9,659 nt of DNA from Lysobacterales bacterium (GCA_009692275.1 SHZL01000090.1:1-9659), one strand, 5' to 3'; positions 1-5,331 are shown, numbered from the stretch's first letter. Program-made: numbers and translations. Notes: generated from the sequence alone by a model not told the origin.

Positions 1-132
1 TTCCCATGGCGCCCGGCGATGGCTCAGTGCGGTTTCGTAGCGTCCGTTGAGGGTCTCTGCCAGAGCGTTATCGTCGCTGTCGCCGGTGCTGCCCACTGCG
101 GGTTCGCTGCCAGCTTCGGCCAGCCGTTCGCG
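1..132 (-). pseudogene. IS3-family transposase OrfB remnant (DDE C-terminal core)
   Basis: Read on the minus strand, this stretch gives ERLAEAGSEPAVGSTGD followed by SDDNALAETLNGRY and HRRAPWE. That is the conserved end of the IS3-family OrfB integrase core, and the glutamate of NALAE is the last residue of the DDE triad. The family form usually has SYDNALAE, so a D replaces the usual Y. The reading frame is closed by a TAG at 133-135, just upstream of the homologous part, and nothing further upstream resembles OrfB, so the gene is cut there. The rest of the C-terminus would lie to the left of the window. The first two catalytic aspartates are absent, so no active transposase can be made from this piece. 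Family assignment is firm; the subgroup is not. It is not a copy of the intact-length IS3 element further right, whose equivalent motif reads VSDDNAFAESLF. Confidence 0.75.
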
Positions 133-328
133 CTAACGGCTCGCGACAGGCTGCGCCCCTAAGAGGTACGTCAAACAGGGGCCGGTTCAAGCCGACCGCA
201 GTCCATAGCAAAGCACCTTTTCGGAGAAAACCAGGGAAGACCAAGACGGGACTTCCTGCAGAATGGCCTTTTATAATTCCTATCCGTTGCGATTGCGAAG
301 ACGGCTTTGCAGTTTTGGCAGGCATTAT

Positions 329-1042
329 TCATGTCGATATTTTTCTCGCTTTGATAACAATAAAAGGTGGCACCTTAGATTCATCTGTATCCCATAAAAC
401 ATCTGGTCTCGGATAGGTTACTGATTCCACCACGAAACCACTTGATTCCAATGCAGAACGATAATCATTTTCTTGCCAAAACGTATCTTGGATGTCAAAT
501 GATTGACCTTGGCTTTTGATGGTGCAGATTACTCGCTCGCCACTTTGTACGCCCTCGCGTGCCGAATAACTAAAATTCCTAAAGTTAGATCGAAAAGCAG
601 CTGGATTCGCTGACATGACAACAAACACGCCGTCAGGTTTTAAAACTCGAGCTACTTCCCGGCATGCCTCGCGCATGTAGTCCAACGTTTTTATTTCGAT
701 AAAAACGTTGGCACTGATTGCTCCATCCATACTTTTTTCTCCCGCTGGAATTACGTCTTCCATGAGCGTGAATGTCATGCCATCACAAGTTTTCTTTTGC
801 GCTTGCTCAACCATTGAGAGGTTATGGTCTACACCATGCACAACTGCGCCAAGCGAGCGTAAAAATTCAGAACTGCGGCCCGTCCCACAGCCAAAATCTA
901 AGAATTGCCTACCCCTAACATCCCCCAACAAACGTTGCAATTCCAAAAAGCCCGACTCATAGGTGGTATCTCTGATTCCAAGTGTTTCATAAATAATTGC
1001 GCCCTCGGTACTGTATCGATAGGGATGCTCTGATTTCTTCAT
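329..1042 (-). CDS. class I SAM-dependent methyltransferase (orphan)
   Basis: Predicted 237-residue soluble class I (Rossmann-fold) methyltransferase using S-adenosylmethionine; the substrate is unknown. Motif I is FLDFGCGTG (residues 48-55), the acidic ribose-binding residue is D72 in HGVDHN, and a post-core RVLKPDG motif sits at 132-138, as in ubiquinone/menaquinone-type (Methyltransf_11) enzymes. Length fits this family. I chose the ATG at 1040-1042 because an AGGAG lies 10 nt upstream. The longer open frame to 1231 only reads antisense through a ketoacyl synthase remnant. The gene is visibly AT-richer (one 60-nt line counts 40% GC) than the IS and glycan genes around it, and it lies between an IS3 remnant and a gene fragment with no operon partner. 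That suggests acquired cargo. The methyltransferase fold is confident; small-molecule, lipid or natural-product methylation are all possible. Confidence 0.87.
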   Translation of the reverse strand: MKKSEHPYRYSTEGAIIYETLGIRDTTYESGFLELQRLLGDVRGRQFLDFGCGTGRSSEFLRSLGAVVHGVDHNLSMVEQAQKKTCDGMTFTLMEDVIPAGEKSMDGAISANVFIEIKTLDYMREACREVARVLKPDGVFVVMSANPAAFRSNFRNFSYSAREGVQSGERVICTIKSQGQSFDIQDTFWQENDYRSALESSGFVVESVTYPRPDVLWDTDESKVPPFIVIKARKIST

Positions 1043-1111
1043 GCTATTTTTGCTCCTCTCTAGTATTAAGAACTTCTTCGTTTGGAAATCGTAACGTTGT
1101 AATGCCAAAGC

Positions 1112-1249
1112 CCCGGCCCGGGCAACTACATCACCCTGTCGAAAGCCGTCGCTGCCGTGCGCAGCCTGCTGGGTGACGACGCCGTTCGCACCCGCAGTTT
1201 CATCCAGGCCCATGGTTCCAGCACGCCGCAAAATCGTGTCACCGAATCA
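1112..1249 (+). pseudogene. beta-ketoacyl-ACP synthase fragment (FabY-like)
   Basis: The plus strand encodes PGPGNYITLSKAVAAVRSLL followed by SFIQAHGSSTPQNRVTES, about 46 residues. This matches the thiolase-fold region around the first active-site histidine of ketoacyl synthases (the AHGTGTP motif). The QNRVTES continuation recalls the long FabY-type enzymes of gammaproteobacteria, which run to about 600 residues. There is no start codon, no cysteine nucleophile region and no second histidine. An in-frame TAA lies just upstream (1100-1102), and homology stops at 1249, where the AT-rich repeat cluster begins and supplies a TAG. It is an internal gene scrap, not a functional gene. The KAS assignment is strong; the FabY subfamily is a tentative guess from the motif alone. 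Confidence 0.72.
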
Positions 1250-1268
1250 AATAAAGGTAAATAGAAGG

Positions 1269-1362
1269 TAAATAGGGTCAGACTCGATTTAGGGGTAAAT
1301 AGGGTCAGACTCGATTTATTCCGCACTAGTAAATAGGGTCAGACTCGATTTATTCCGCACTA
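1269..1362. repeat. three copies of a 23-bp near-palindromic repeat
   Basis: Three direct copies start at 1269, 1296 and 1330. Each begins TAAATAGGGTCAGACTCG and ends ATTTA. The second and third also share a tail TTCCGCACTA, making units of about 33-34 bp. Each 23-mer is an imperfect palindrome centred on an A: TAAAT pairs with ATTTA, and GGGTC pairs with GACTC allowing one G-T wobble, with one A-G mismatch between the two stems. A decayed partial copy (GGTAAATAG) lies just upstream at 1257-1264. Short repeats of this kind occur in gammaproteobacterial genomes and are often linked with REP-associated tyrosine transposases, but no such transposase gene is in the window. Confidence 0.85.
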
Positions 1363-1430
1363 TTCAGATTTTCTAGCGACGTCCCTTGCTTCTGAGTCAA
1401 CCAGCCTCGGTGATTTTTTTTCCGCACAGA

Positions 1431-1521
1431 ATGGCAGGCGGCGGCTGACAATACACATTGCGATCATCCGCCGTGTACGGGCGGGTAAAGAAGCTGCCTT
1501 TGAACAAGGTCTGCGTGAGTT
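1431..1521 (+). pseudogene. 5' part of ABM-domain membrane protein gene, split by the IS
   Basis: The frame from CTG at 1445 reads LTIHIAIIRRVRAGKEAAFE then QGLRE, the first beta-strand and helix of an antibiotic-biosynthesis-monooxygenase (ABM, dimeric ferredoxin-like) domain. It stops at the IS3 element and resumes at 3188. No in-frame ATG or GTG exists. An ATG at 1431 is out of frame, but restoring one G after it would give MGRRRLTIHIAII, so a single-base loss near the start is plausible. I see no convincing Shine-Dalgarno sequence. The gene may therefore have been damaged at its start as well as by the insertion. The reading frame is open back to a TAG inside the repeat cluster, so a start further upstream, lost to rearrangement, is the alternative. 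Confidence 0.75.
1517..1521. repeat. target-site duplication GAGTT, left copy
   Basis: This GAGTT is repeated at 3188-3192, on the other side of the IS3 element. Keeping one copy and deleting 1522-3187 gives CTG CGT GAG TTT TTC CAG, which rejoins the ABM gene in frame. The repeat cannot be extended in either direction. Five base pairs is longer than the 3-4 bp common in IS3 elements but is known in the family. Confidence 0.7.
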
Positions 1522-1549
1522 CGGCGCACGTCAAGCTACTTGTCGCCTC
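1522..1549. repeat. IS3 terminal inverted repeat, orfB side
   Basis: Reading inward this end runs CGGCGCACGTCAAGCTACTT then GTCGCCTC. Its best-conserved blocks are CGTCA and TACTTGTCGC, which pair with the opposite end at 3160-3187. The orfB stop codon lies only 2 bp inside the repeat. Confidence 0.75.
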
Positions 1550-1551
1550 AT

Positions 1552-2650
1552 CTATGCAGCCAATGGCTGACTATCTTCGCAGGCCAAATGCGCTGTGATG
1601 ACAGAGTCGCGCTCGGGGTTGAGCGTGACGGTAGCGCTGGGCGACCAGTTTCGAGTTTTGCCTGACCACCGCGCCGGGTTCATCGCGTGGGCTCGCAGGT
1701 AGAGCGCATGGCGCGCGGCGAGGATGGCGAGATCTTCGCCGGCATGGCGCTGCGCCGGGCTCACGTAGCGAATGCCGCTGTGGCGGTGATCGTAGTTGTA
1801 CCACTGCACGAATGCGACGGCCCAGTCGCGTGCCGCATCGATATTTTCGAAGCCCTTGGCCGGGAACTCCGGGCGGTACTTGGCGGTGCGAAACAGGCTC
1901 TCGGCGAAGGCGTTGTCGTCACTCACGCGTGGGCGCGAATACGAGGGCTGCACGCCGAGCCAGTTGAGCATCGCCAGCACCGTCGTGGCCTTGAGCGTGG
2001 CCCCGTTGTCGCCGTGCAGCACTGGCTTGTTGAGCATCGTTGCGATGCCTTCGGCCAGCGCGGTGCGCCGCACCAGGTGAGCGGCGTGAACAGAGTCGTC
2101 GCGCTCATGCACCTCCCAGCCGACGATCTTGCGGCTGTACAGATCCAGGATGAGGTACAGGTAAAACCAGCGCCCCAGCACGAGCGCCGGCAGATAGGTC
2201 ATGTCCCAGCACCACACCTGACGCGGTGCCGTGGCGATGTGCGTGGTGGGTGGTAGGTGGGCGACTCTTGCGCGGCGCCTTGGTCCGCCCGCGGTGTGTG
2301 TTCCGACCGTGTGCCTTGAGCACGCGTGCAAAGGTCGACTCGCTGGCCAGGTACACGCCCTCGTCGGCGAGCATGGGCACGATGCGCGCTGGCGGCACCG
2401 CCGCAAAACGCGGCTCGTTGGCCACGCTCAGCAGCCGCGCTCGCTCATCCGAGTTCAACGCATGGCTCGGGGCCGGGCGCACGGCCAGGGGGCGGCCATC
2501 GCCTCGGATGAGGCCCTCGTCAGCCTTCCAGCGCTGCAGCGTGCGTTCATCAATGCCGGCAATCCCACACGCCAGGCGCCGCCGTGCGCCGGTGCGATGG
2601 GCGGTTTCGATGTTATGCGCGAGAGTACGACGGTCTTCGAGGACAATCAT
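1552..2650 (-). pseudogene. IS3-family transposase OrfB, frameshifted
   Basis: OrfB is the DDE integrase-fold catalytic subunit of the IS3 transposase. The N-terminal part (ATG at 2648-2650) carries an HTH-like segment (GIDERTLQRWK) and the HTH_21-type region through RTKAPRKSRPPTTH. The reading frame then moves: the catalytic core, with WDMTYLP, DLYSRKIVGWEV, HGDNGATLKAT and VSDDNAFAES, lies in another frame that runs to the stop at 1552. The second aspartate and final glutamate are 35 residues apart, as expected for DD(35)E. The shift maps to 2247-2260, where TGGGTGG and TAGGTGG sit in tandem; removing one 7-mer restores SRPPTTHIATAPRQVW. All three catalytic residues survive, but a single full-length protein cannot be made. 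A sequencing error at the repeat is the alternative. Confidence 0.87.
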
Positions 2651-3120
2651 TCGTCCTCTCCCTTGCTGAAGAGCGCCGAGACTTTTTTTGACAGTACCAA
2701 CAAGGCCGCCGTCTCCGCCAGAGCGCGATCTTTGCGCAGGAGCTCGCGTTCGAGTTCTTTGATGCGCTTGCGATCACTACGCGTGGCTGGTGGGCTGGCC
2801 CGGAGGTCCTCGGGATCAGCCAGGGCCGCGGTGGCACTGGCGCACCATTTGTTCAGCTCCACCGGGTACACGCCTTGCTCGCGACACCAGGTGCTCTTGC
2901 CCGCCTCAGGCATCCCCGCCGTGGTGATGAGCGCTTCCATTCGCGCACCCGTGGTCCAGACGCCCCCACGCGGGGGACCAGACTGCGCACGCTCTCGCCA
3001 GCGCAGCAATGTTCCTACCCCAATGCACGCCTCCCTCGCAACCAGCTCCACCGCCGCGCTCTCAGGTGGCAGCAACCGCGCCACCGCTTTGGCTTTGAAA
3101 GACTGTCCATACCGTGCCAT
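2647..3120 (-). CDS. IS3-family transposase OrfA (DNA-binding/regulatory subunit)
   Basis: 157 residues. OrfA binds the IS ends and, fused to OrfB, forms the transposase. It begins MARYGQSFKAKAVARLLPPE and contains two HTH-like segments: residues about 8-45, ending in LLRWRERA, and about 60-95 with GVYPVELNKW. A leucine-zipper-like coiled coil follows (KRIKELERELLRKDRALAET). This double-HTH layout is longer than the roughly 90-100 residues of a standard OrfA. GAGGA lies 6 nt before the ATG, and the start is 67 bp inside the element end. It overlaps the orfB start by ATGA. A run of seven A residues just before its end is a likely programmed minus-1 frameshift site. It appears intact. Confidence 0.85.
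   Translation of the reverse strand: MARYGQSFKAKAVARLLPPESAAVELVAREACIGVGTLLRWRERAQSGPPRGGVWTTGARMEALITTAGMPEAGKSTWCREQGVYPVELNKWCASATAALADPEDLRASPPATRSDRKRIKELERELLRKDRALAETAALLVLSKKVSALFSKGEDE
2682..2690 (-). promoter_or_regulatory. A7G slippery site for OrfAB minus-1 frameshifting
   Basis: On the minus strand the orfA codons TCA AAA AAA GTC contain A7 followed by G. Slippage by minus 1 enters the frame of orfB with no stop codon before its ATG at 2650, so an OrfAB fusion is possible. This is the known way IS3 elements make active transposase. The site fits the pattern but has not been tested, and the downstream orfB frameshift would still truncate the product. Confidence 0.55.
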
Positions 3121-3159
3121 TGAATTTCCTCATCCTCGCCCCCGGGTTGTTGATCCTAT

Positions 3160-3187
3160 GGAAGCGACAAGTATTGTGACGCGGGGG
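3160..3187. repeat. IS3 terminal inverted repeat, orfA side
   Basis: On the minus strand, reading inward, this end runs CCCCCCGCGTCACAATACTT then GTCGCTTC. It matches the other end at 20 of 28 positions without gaps. The GTCA and TACTTGTCGC blocks lie at identical offsets in both ends, which supports the chosen boundaries. Confidence 0.75.
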
Positions 3188-3192
3188 GAGTT
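3188..3192. repeat. target-site duplication GAGTT, right copy
   Basis: Second copy of the 5-bp direct repeat flanking the IS3 element; see the left copy at 1517-1521. Confidence 0.7.
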
Positions 3193-3643
3193 TTTCCAGG
3201 CTTCCTTTTCTCACAGCGGTGTACAGGGAGCCCACATGCTGACGCCAACACCGGGGAGCAAATCACGGGAGTATGGCATCCTCCGAAGTTTCGCTACGAT
3301 ATCCGAGCGGGATGCGTTCTATCAGTCCGCTGAATTCAGGGAGTGGGATGAACGCGCCAGCCACGTGACCGAGGGAGATGCAGAATACAAAGAGCTTCAT
3401 GGGCTCGAAGCCTGGTTTCGTTCACCCGCCAAGGGCGCTCCGCCGCGCTGGAAAATGGCGATAGCAACGCTCGTCGGCGTGTACCCGACCAGCCTTTTGC
3501 TGGGGAAGACGATTGCTCCATTGGCAAGCGAATTGCCCATGCCATTGCAAACAATGGCGGTGGCAACCTGCATGGTTGGTCTGCTCATCTGGATCGTGAT
3601 GCCGCTTGTCACGCGCGCTCTGCATCGCTGGCTGCATGGCTAA
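3188..3643 (+). pseudogene. 3' part of ABM-domain membrane protein gene (151 codons)
   Basis: The fragment reads EFFQASFSHSGVQGAHML, then GSKSREYGILRSFATISER and WDERASHVTEGDAEYKELHG. These are the remaining strands and helices of an antibiotic-biosynthesis-monooxygenase fold. About 25 residues of linker ending in FRSPAKGAPPRW lead to two hydrophobic segments: WKMAIATLVGVYPTSLLL, then QTMAVATCMVGLLIWIVMPL with a basic tail. The rejoined gene would encode about 175 residues from the CTG at 1445, the size of the two-TM ABM proteins common in proteobacteria. Members are usually of unknown function; some ABM domains act as small-molecule monooxygenases or heme-binding proteins. The open frame seen upstream of 3188 is IS sequence read in antisense and not part of this protein. 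Without its N-terminal strand the fold cannot form. Confidence 0.82.
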
Positions 3644-3661
3644 TCCGGCTTGCCAGCAGAA

Positions 3662-3718
3662 GCTCCCGCTGGGAGCACAAACGGCTGGTCTTGCAGCGGG
3701 CGGCCCGGTAGTCCGGGC
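3662..3718. other. two GC-rich hairpins in the 109-bp gap between convergent genes
   Basis: GCTCCC-GCT-GGGAGC (3662-3676) and GCCCGG-TAGT-CCGGGC (3703-3718) are perfect 6-bp stems with 3- and 4-nt loops. They lie between the ABM gene end (3643) and the end of the convergent small-protein gene (3753). Neither is followed by a T run on either strand, so they are not clear intrinsic terminators. They could slow or protect convergent transcripts. Confidence 0.45.
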
Positions 3719-3752
3719 GACGCGAGAGGCTAAAAGCCGGCGAGTCCAGCCG

Positions 3753-4232
3753 CTAATCACGCTGTTGCATAATCTGCACTATCTCATTCGTGTTGGGGTC
3801 ATAGGTAATTCTATACATATAAATCCCCGGCCTGTTCTTTGCCGCGATGAAAAGCACTTGATTCTTATCGTCCTGGCCAACGAAAATTTTCGCTCCAGCA
3901 GGGATGGGTGTATTGAATTTTTGCAATACCAAACTGGCAGATCCAAATTCTTTGGCCTCAATTTCGGTTCGACTCTTGCCTTTATCTTGCCCCGCAACTG
4001 CACCTCCCGCAGCGAGTATTTCAGACGCTTTAAAGTAATCATTTACTGGCGTGTTAAAATCTAAACGCGACACATCTACTCCGATTAGTGAATCGTCCTT
4101 ACTGGGTAAAGCGTTCACAGCTTCACCCTTCGGATTATTTTCGTCCGCTTGAGAGGAATCAGAAGCAGCAATTACTGAATTTCCACTCATGCTGCATCCG
4201 ACCGCCATGAGCAAGAATATGATTTTCTTCAT
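3753..4232 (-). CDS. small exported protein of unknown function
   Basis: 159 residues that I do not recognise as a named family. The N-terminus MKKIIFLLMAVGC is a clear signal sequence. The cysteine at 13 follows AVG, which only weakly fits a lipobox because position -3 is A instead of L. Cleavage near SVIAA (residues 19-23) by signal peptidase I is the alternative. An acidic, polar linker follows (residues 24-50). The rest looks like a small beta-rich domain, with segments KIFVGQDDKNQVLFIAAK and GIYMYRITYDPNTNEIVQ. The product should therefore be periplasmic or lipid-anchored. AGAGGA lies about 11 nt before the ATG. The gene sits 126 bp downstream of tRNA-Leu on the same strand, and no distinct promoter is obvious between them. 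Codon use appears AT-richer than the glycan genes. Confidence 0.75.
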   Translation of the reverse strand: MKKIIFLLMAVGCSMSGNSVIAASDSSQADENNPKGEAVNALPSKDDSLIGVDVSRLDFNTPVNDYFKASEILAAGGAVAGQDKGKSRTEIEAKEFGSASLVLQKFNTPIPAGAKIFVGQDDKNQVLFIAAKNRPGIYMYRITYDPNTNEIVQIMQQRD

Positions 4233-4358
4233 GGAGATACCGTCCTCTCAGGGCGGCAGTTTGATGGTTTGGCGCCGTTACAAAATTCAGAAACCTATTC
4301 CCCCAACTCCCTGAGGGGAACCTGATAATCTGGCTGGGAAAGTACTGATTATGGAATC

Positions 4359-4443
4359 TGGTGCGGACGGAGAGACTTGAACTCTCATACCGTGAGGTGC
4401 TGGAACCTAAATCCAGTGCGTCTGCCAATTTCGCCACGGCCGC
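4359..4443 (-). tRNA. tRNA-Leu (anticodon UAG)
   Basis: 85 nt including encoded CCA (4359-4361). The anticodon stem CTGGA/TCCAG encloses loop TTTAGGT, giving anticodon TAG, which reads CUA. The T arm is GAGAG-TTCAAGT-CTCTC and the D region contains TGGCGAAATTGGCAGAC. The long variable arm (ACC/GGT stem) is that of a class II leucine tRNA, and the whole closely resembles E. coli leuW. The acceptor stem pairs GCGGCCG with CGTCCGC and has one unpaired position, C5 opposite U68; A5 would complete it. A perfect minus-10 box lies 10 bp upstream. Confidence 0.95.
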
Positions 4444-4453
4444 AGGCAAGGGG

Positions 4454-4459
4454 ATTATA
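4454..4459 (-). promoter_or_regulatory. promoter minus-10 box for tRNA-Leu
   Basis: A perfect TATAAT on the minus strand ends 10 nt before the mature tRNA 5' end. It is followed by a C-rich discriminator (CCCC), as in stringently controlled stable-RNA promoters. The position for minus-35, 17 bp upstream, holds GCCGGA, a poor match. The leader would be only a few nucleotides. Confidence 0.7.
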
Positions 4460-4518
4460 GCTGGAGTTTGCGTTGCTCCGGCTACTTCAAAACACAATCG
4501 GGAGGGATAACGCCAGGC

Positions 4519-5271
4519 TTACTGGCCAACGCGCTGCTGCAGTGTGTTGACGTTGTTCTGCAGTGCAGTGATGGTCTGGTTCAGTTGGAGACGATAGACA
4601 TTGATTGATTCGATGTCCTGCTCGGTAGCCTTCAGACGACTTTCGGTATCAGTCTCTACTTTCGTCATCGTCGTCTTCACGCGATTCAAATCGGCGTTCA
4701 GCAATGTCAGCTGTTGACCAAGATTCTCCATGCCAGCGAAGTTCTTGCTGATCTGTTCGACGCGGGCCTGGGCCGCCGTAATCTGGCCATTGATCTGGTT
4801 CAGCTGACCCGCATGGTTGGTAACCGCCGTCTCAAGTTCGCTGGCACTCTTCTGGACAGCTGTCATTGAAACGGTCATTTTCTCGACGTCAAGTTTCAGT
4901 GCGTTGCGCGCGGCCCACAGCTTGTCGATTTCGGAAAAATTGAAGTCCACTTTGTCCAGCAGGCCCATGGCCGACTGCTTGGTGGTTTCGCCCATCTGGT
5001 TCAGCGTGCCTTCCAGCGAGGTGATGCGGTTGGCGGCAGAGATCAGTTCAGCCTTGGTCTGCACACTTTCCTTGTAGAAGTAGTAAGCGCCGGCGCCAGT
5101 GGCACCCAGACCGAGGAACATTACAACGAGGAAGAAGATGACAACGCCGCTGGTTTGCGCAACGTAAACCTCTTGCGACGCAGGGGCAGCAGCGCCGCCA
5201 GCCGCGCGGCCAGTCTGACGTACCACGCTTCTGCTTGCGGTGAAGGACCAGCTCGTCGCGTTCGGGGACAA
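4519..5271 (-). CDS. single-pass membrane coiled-coil protein, 5' end apparently frameshifted
   Basis: This frame has one transmembrane helix (residues about 42-65, SGVVIFFLVVMFLGLGATGA), then about 185 residues of heptad-like, Q/N/E/K-rich coiled coil to the C-terminus, including RITSLEGTLNQMGE and LQNNVNTLQQRVGQ. It is probably an inner-membrane protein with a periplasmic coiled coil, of unknown function. The only start codon giving the full frame is a TTG at 5271 with no ribosome site. A GTG at 5224-5226 is an alternative. The ATG at 5315-5317, in another frame, encodes a natural-looking acidic start, MTQNQDEHNLDDIPSLVPER, then HRKQKRG. I infer that this is the true N-terminus and that one extra base (or two lost) near 5215-5240 shifted the frame. 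This is either a sequencing error or a broken gene. The ATG has its own promoter box. Confidence 0.7.
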   Translation of the reverse strand: MSPNATSWSFTASRSVVRQTGRAAGGAAAPASQEVYVAQTSGVVIFFLVVMFLGLGATGAGAYYFYKESVQTKAELISAANRITSLEGTLNQMGETTKQSAMGLLDKVDFNFSEIDKLWAARNALKLDVEKMTVSMTAVQKSASELETAVTNHAGQLNQINGQITAAQARVEQISKNFAGMENLGQQLTLLNADLNRVKTTMTKVETDTESRLKATEQDIESINVYRLQLNQTITALQNNVNTLQQRVGQ

Positions 5272-5325
5272 GGCTGGGGATATCGTCGAGATTGTGTTCG
5301 TCTTGGTTTTGCGTCATAGGCCCAA

Positions 5326-5331
5326 ATTATA
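5326..5331 (-). promoter_or_regulatory. minus-10 box 8 bp before an ATG: probable leaderless start
   Basis: A perfect TATAAT on the minus strand is followed by TTGGGCCT and then the ATG at 5315-5317 of the coiled-coil gene's likely N-terminus. Transcription would begin at or within 1-2 nt of the ATG, leaving no room for a Shine-Dalgarno sequence. The minus-35 candidate CTGTTT, 17 bp upstream, is weak. Confidence 0.5.

Larger units (their letters stand above)
1522..3187 (-). mobile_element. IS3-family insertion sequence, about 1,666 bp, transposase on minus
   Basis: The element carries orfA (2647-3120) and orfB (1552-2650) in the usual overlapping order on the minus strand. Imperfect terminal inverted repeats match at 20 of 28 positions, including CGTCA and TACTTGTCGC in both ends. 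The flanks carry GAGTT direct repeats, and exact removal of the element plus one repeat restores the host ABM reading frame, which fixes the boundaries well. The tips are C-rich and do not show the TG/CA ends common in IS3 elements, so a boundary error of a few bases is possible. The orfB frameshift suggests this copy can no longer move by itself. The family is clear; I cannot give the ISfinder name. Confidence 0.87.

Noticed and set aside
130..200. Integron attC site after the methyltransferase gene
   Set aside because: There is a nested inverted repeat and a CTAAC, but no matching RYYYAAC/GTTRRRY pair at the two ends, no second attC, and no integron integrase.
68..325. 85-codon minus-strand open frame next to the methyltransferase
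   Set aside because: There is no recognisable domain. It overlaps the IS3 remnant in the wrong frame, and the composition is arginine-rich, as expected of a shadow frame.
1043..1231. Longer methyltransferase with 63 extra N-terminal residues
   Set aside because: The extension is antisense to the ketoacyl synthase fragment, while the ATG at 1042 has a good ribosome site and fits the family length.
1257..1362. CRISPR array
   Set aside because: Only three repeats, spaced 27 and 34 bp start to start with almost no spacer, near-palindromic, and no cas genes.
2231..3643. A 470-codon plus-strand open frame covering the IS and the ABM 3' part
   Set aside because: Its first two thirds are antisense to the IS3 transposase genes, with low-complexity R/A/G-rich composition. 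Only the part from 3188 onward is real protein, and it belongs with 1445-1521.
4298..4320. Terminator downstream of tRNA-Leu (TTCCCC/GGGGAA inverted repeat)
   Set aside because: The stem is 6 bp with an 11-nt loop and no T run follows on the minus strand, so it does not meet the intrinsic-terminator pattern.
4159..4497. 112-codon minus-strand open frame across the tRNA
   Set aside because: It reads through the tRNA gene and overlaps the exported-protein gene in another frame; there are no protein features.
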